From contig JBKHDD010000052.1 in the NCBI GenBank assembly GCA_046541515.1, positions 1 to 26,962 on the forward strand: a stretch of DNA of 26,962 nucleotides. The letters run 5' to 3'. A program made the position numbers and the translations under genes. Each line of letters begins with the position of its first letter. The stretch's first letter is position 1. The stretch comes from CAYFVR01 sp046541515. Lineage in GTDB: Bacteria; Desulfobacterota; Desulfobacteria; Desulfobacterales; Desulfococcaceae. Positions 24,157-26,962 of the stretch are shown piece by piece. The notes below the pieces were generated by a model that saw nothing but the letters and a program-made list of their open reading frames with translations, was not told the origin of the DNA and made no database searches.

Positions 24157-24604
24157 GTCGTGTCCGATTCCAAAGGGTTGCGATTCCCGCAATCAAAAGG
24201 AAAGACCCGATCCCGAACATGATCCACCGGTTTCGCCGGGGCGTTCCCGGGCCGAGTTCCGATGGGAGCATGGCGGTTTCCGGATGGTTCGGGTCCACGG
24301 TCAACCGCACAATTTCTCCGGGGACGCAGTTGCTGGATGGAACGGGTCTGGCCGTTTCGTAGTTGGCGGAGGAACCGAAGGAATACCGAAGCCGCAATCG
24401 CGGCTCCGCATTTTTGCCAACCCGCTGTTCCATCCGGAGCACTTCCGCGTCGATGGGTTGCCCAACGGATTGAAGTCCATGGGCCATTTGAATTTGGTTG
24501 CCGAAATGCAGAAAAAAGGCGCTTCTTATGATCACGCAGAGGATTCCCATCCAAAATTGCCGGCGGGGCGAAATCCGGGGGCGATCCGCGTTTCTCCGGG
24601 TCAT
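24140..24604 (-). CDS. DUF3592-like membrane protein
   Basis: The 154-residue protein has a membrane helix near residues 18-35 and a second near 128-144 (IMFGIGSFLLIAGIATLW). Between them is a soluble domain with QPIDAEVLRMEQRVG, LRLRYSFGSSANYE and PGEIVRLTVDPNHPETAML. This arrangement is typical of DUF3592 proteins, small inner-membrane proteins of unknown function. The start at 24604 lacks a strong ribosome-binding site; Met19 is an alternative. It overlaps the STAS-like gene. Confidence 0.75.
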   Translation of the reverse strand: MTRRNADRPRISPRRQFWMGILCVIIRSAFFLHFGNQIQMAHGLQSVGQPIDAEVLRMEQRVGKNAEPRLRLRYSFGSSANYETARPVPSSNCVPGEIVRLTVDPNHPETAMLPSELGPGTPRRNRWIMFGIGSFLLIAGIATLWNRTRHDGGV

Positions 24605-24726
24605 GTGATTTCATTCATCGAAGCGGTTTGCCGTTTGCGGTTTGTTTCCCTGAAGCTCGGCTGGGAACTGATGCTTTCCCGCTCAAATTGCCCCCCCGGC
24701 ATCTTCGATACCGTATATTACCGATG

Positions 24727-25362
24727 CTATCCGTCCCGACCCCGCAATCGCAAGCCGATCAATCCGCCGATTCCCAAGGCCAGCAACAGGATCGTCCCCG
24801 GCTCCGGAACCGCCAGATCGCCGATGGGGCCGCCGAACGCCTGGAATTCGGAAATGGAGAAGTGGTTGTCCCCGCCGGCGGCGCGAAGGGTCAGATGCCG
24901 GGTGACCACCGGATCGGGCAGCAACGCTTCCGGCCGGATCATCATGCCCCAGCCGTCCAGCGGATTGAACCGGACCCATTCCGGCGAGCCGTCGTCGAAG
25001 TAGGCCACTTCGTAGGCGTCGTTGTTGTCCGCCTGAAGGAGCAACCGTTCGATCCAGAACTTGGCGCCCAGATCGATGTGGATGGCGGCCGGGTCCCGGC
25101 CCCACTCGTCCCACCACAAAGTATCCTGATCCCACTGGGTATTTTCGGACAGAAAGACGCCATCGACCACGGAGTCGATCAGCGACGGAGAGGCGGGGCT
25201 GCCGTCGGGGTAATCGGTTCGCCAGTCCACGTACTCGGTGAAGAATTCGCCGGAAAGGGTGACCGTTGCGCCCTGGGCGACGTTGAAAGGAGCGGCCTGC
25301 ACGGTTGGGGAAAGCGTCAGCGCCAAAACCAACCCCAGCGCCGCAATGAAAAAGGGTTTCAT
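24727..25362 (-). CDS. PEP-CTERM protein with discoidin-like domain
   Basis: The 211-residue exported protein has a signal peptide (residues 1-23, ending VQAA). A discoidin/F5-8C-like beta-sandwich region follows (GATVTLSGEFF, DSVVDGVFLSENTQW, AIHIDLGAKFWIERLLLQADNNDAYEVAYF). The PEP-CTERM tail is VPEPGTILLLALGIGGLIGLRLRGRDG. Such proteins are sorted by an exosortase (not in this window) and are thought to act at the cell surface or in the extracellular matrix, here perhaps as a carbohydrate-binding adhesin. ATG 25362 has GGAGG 6 nt upstream. A -24/-12-type site lies about 115 bp upstream. Confidence 0.85.
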   Translation of the reverse strand: MKPFFIAALGLVLALTLSPTVQAAPFNVAQGATVTLSGEFFTEYVDWRTDYPDGSPASPSLIDSVVDGVFLSENTQWDQDTLWWDEWGRDPAAIHIDLGAKFWIERLLLQADNNDAYEVAYFDDGSPEWVRFNPLDGWGMMIRPEALLPDPVVTRHLTLRAAGGDNHFSISEFQAFGGPIGDLAVPEPGTILLLALGIGGLIGLRLRGRDG

Positions 25363-25782
25363 CGGGGCCTCCAATCAAAGTTTCCTGCGGTTGGAAAAGG
25401 AACCGGTTAATTTTTCGGCGAAGCGCCGCCGTTGGATGGAAGTTTTTCATGCCAGATTGCGCCGCTTACGGGCGTTGCAAGTTGCCGCCCATCCCGCGGG
25501 GAATTGTCGAGATGGACAAGAGGCGGGGCTGTTTCCGGGGAATGGCGGCGCTTTCCGTTTATTCGAAAATATCGGAATGGTTTTTGGGGTTGTCAATGTT
25601 GAGGGGGCGAATCTATAGATTGCCGGTTAGAGATTTCGGGAATCGCTTCTCACTCCTGGATTTCGAGGTTGCAAGCGCCAAATAATGTTCGAAAAAATTC
25701 CATGAGTAAGGCGAATCGGGGGGCGGGTGAATGGGCAACCTTCCATTCCATTTGGCCAATCCATTGGGAAGGTCCATTAGGG
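25363..25782. other. Non-coding stretch between PEP-CTERM and ATPase genes
   Basis: No gene is supported; a 78-codon open frame on the plus strand (25449-25685) has no ribosome-binding site or recognisable domain. The stretch contains the candidate sigma-54 site at 25476-25492. Near the right end an inverted repeat, ACCTTCC/GGAAGGT (25738-25744 and 25767-25773), might stabilise or end the ATPase transcript but has no T-tail. Confidence 0.5.
25476..25492 (-). promoter_or_regulatory. Weaker candidate sigma-54 promoter for the discoidin-like PEP-CTERM gene
   Basis: On the minus strand ATGGGCGGCAACTTGCA has the TGG and TTGCA elements with the exact -24/-12 spacing, but positions 5-7 differ from consensus. 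The predicted start is near 25464, about 100 nt before the ATG. It parallels the better site upstream of the other PEP-CTERM gene in this window. Confidence 0.35.
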
Positions 25783-26835
25783 CTATTCTTCGCTCACCCG
25801 TTCTTCCACGTACATCCGCATCAGGGGCACTTGGAACCGCCAGGAATCGCCGTTTTTCTCCAGCACTTCTTTGCGGCGTAGTTTTTTGAAGACGCCCGGT
25901 TTTGTCTCCCAGACGTCTTCCTCGCGAACCAGTTTGCGGATAATATTCCGCTCGTCTTCGTTCAGCGTCAAACGCCAGAATTCGTTGAAAAAACCCATGC
26001 CCATTTCGAATGCCTTGGGGATGATGTTCTGGACATCGTCCTTGCCGGCGCGTTTCCGTTTGTCGAGGTTCAGCCGTTCCACCAAGGCGTAGCAGAGCAA
26101 CTGGACGAGGTAGGGGTGGCAGCGGGTGAGGTGAACGATGTGGTCCACCGCTTCCGGTTCGTAAACATCCGGGAAATCCGGGATGGGGGTGGTGATGAGA
26201 CCCCGGGCTTCATCTTCGTGAAGATAGCTGACGCGGAGGGAAAGGGTGTTGATGAGGTAATCGCTCCAGAAATCCGGAAGGTCTTCCAAAGAATGGGAAC
26301 CGCTGAAGAGAAGAACCCAGGCGGTGCGGTGCTGGATGACGGAGCGGATGAAATTGAGCGGGGCGCGGCTTTGGGTTTGCTCCAACACTTCGTTGAGCCG
26401 TTCAAATTCGTCCAGGCAGAGGATGAATTTTTTTCCGTTGGCGGAGGATTCCACCCGGGCCATCCATTTTTCCAGGGCGGGAAACGGGTCTTTGGAAAAT
26501 CCATGGGTTTCCGGCGCCGGGAGGTGGATGTTGTAGGGCAAGCCGATGGAGGCTTCATACATTTTTTCGGCGAGGTTGGCGGCGAAACCGGAAAGGTTGC
26601 TGGTGGCGGAAAGGCTTTGCACATCCACCAGCAGGGGAACCCATTCGGCGCCGAGCCGGTGGGGCAGGTATTTGAGCGCGGAGGTTTTCCCGGTGCGCCG
26701 GCCGCCCTGGAACAGCAGAATGGGCGGTTGGGGCGAAGCGACGAGGTTTTCGATGTCCCGGAACAGGGTCTGGCGTCCGCGAAAGAGTTCTTTGGCGTTC
26801 TGGGGTTCCAGGGCCGAACCGGCGATGTAGGCCAA
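25783..26835 (-). CDS. AAA-type ATPase, probably 5'-truncated
   Basis: The 350-residue P-loop ATPase has Walker A GGRRTGKT at about residues 44-51, Walker B FILCLDEFERL near 139 and a sensor-like LLFSGSHSLEDLP segment. A winged-helix-like C-terminal region (LTLNEDERNIIRKLVREE) follows. The family (AAA ATPases with a YIAGxxL...LFRGRxxLF start) often carries an additional N-terminal partner domain. The only usable start codon is a TTG at 26835 with no good ribosome-binding site. The frame continues upstream to 26913 as plausible protein (IPLAYIAG preceded by EAAARATEE), then meets a stop at 26914-26916 where an IS-like end begins. The upstream part is likely lost, so the product may not be made or may lack its N-terminal domain. 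Confidence 0.75.
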   Translation of the reverse strand: MAYIAGSALEPQNAKELFRGRQTLFRDIENLVASPQPPILLFQGGRRTGKTSALKYLPHRLGAEWVPLLVDVQSLSATSNLSGFAANLAEKMYEASIGLPYNIHLPAPETHGFSKDPFPALEKWMARVESSANGKKFILCLDEFERLNEVLEQTQSRAPLNFIRSVIQHRTAWVLLFSGSHSLEDLPDFWSDYLINTLSLRVSYLHEDEARGLITTPIPDFPDVYEPEAVDHIVHLTRCHPYLVQLLCYALVERLNLDKRKRAGKDDVQNIIPKAFEMGMGFFNEFWRLTLNEDERNIIRKLVREEDVWETKPGVFKKLRRKEVLEKNGDSWRFQVPLMRMYVEERVSEE

Positions 26836-26907
26836 GGGGATTTCCTCGGTGGCGCGGGCGGCCGCTTCCAGTTCTGTTTTGGTTTCGCGAAGGATTTTTA
26901 ACCATTG

Positions 26908-26962
26908 TAGGACTTACGCAGTTGCCCCTATGGAATTAATGGGGACAAAATTCCGATTGGCA
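26908..26962. mobile_element. Possible insertion-sequence end at the window edge
   Basis: GTAGGACTTACGCA begins at 26908, exactly where the ATPase frame breaks. Sequences of the form TGCGTAAGTCCTAC are common at ends of several bacterial insertion sequences (recalled knowledge, not checked here). The rest of the element would lie beyond the window, so this is only a suggestion. Confidence 0.35.

Noticed and set aside
25449..25685. 78-codon small gene
   Set aside because: No ribosome-binding site, no domain and a biased composition; treated as chance.
1..26962. CRISPR arrays, tRNA or rRNA genes, prophage or integrase
   Set aside because: No regularly spaced repeats, cloverleaf-like segments or phage genes were recognised by reading; no dedicated search could be run.

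Overview
The window is about 27 kb of GC-rich (roughly 60%) chromosomal DNA from a Gram-negative bacterium. The evidence is TonB/ABC uptake, lipoprotein-free periplasmic binding proteins, PEP-CTERM surface proteins, sigma-54-like promoter motifs, a large double-Cache chemoreceptor and rubredoxin-type redox domains. Together these suggest a Desulfobacterota-like (former deltaproteobacterial) anaerobe. That placement is inference: no rRNA or marker gene is present.

Left end (1-2.5 kb, minus strand): a DUF4114-type PEP-CTERM protein with a strong intrinsic terminator and a candidate sigma-54 promoter. Next is a membrane protein carrying two tandem rubredoxin-like domains ahead of a DUF2231-like four-helix domain, with its own downstream terminator.

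2.6-9.5 kb (plus strand): a compact operon for import and cleavage of small peptides or peptide-like compounds. It encodes a metal-dependent amidohydrolase of the Xaa-Pro-dipeptidase/imidazolonepropionase-like group, an SBP_bac_5 binding protein, two DppB/DppC-type permeases and two DppD/DppF-type ATPases. The last four genes are joined by 4-bp stop/start overlaps. A separate Schlafen-AlbA/HATPase/winged-helix protein follows (9.6-11.3 kb).

11.4-19.6 kb (minus strand): a 934-residue methyl-accepting chemotaxis protein, then a metal-chelate uptake operon read as TonB-dependent receptor, FecCD permease, ATPase, HemV-2/TroA-like binding protein. The receptor leader has an intrinsic-terminator hairpin between a possible promoter/operator region and the start codon, so attenuation is possible.

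19.8-25.4 kb (minus strand): a solitary DNA methyltransferase, two orphan family-3 periplasmic binding proteins, a periplasmic DUF4124-glutaredoxin fusion, a SpoIIAA/STAS-like protein overlapping a DUF3592-like membrane protein, and a discoidin-like PEP-CTERM protein. A 101-bp miniature transposable element with perfect 12-bp inverted ends and a 10-11-bp target duplication lies just upstream of the glutaredoxin gene.

Right end: an AAA-type ATPase whose reading frame runs past its only usable start codon and stops where an insertion-sequence-like end begins, so it is probably 5'-truncated. No CRISPR array, tRNA, rRNA, prophage or recognisable defence island was seen. I do not see a clearly new multigene system. 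The most distinctive items are the MITE, the paired sigma-54/PEP-CTERM sites, the double-rubredoxin membrane protein and the truncated ATPase.
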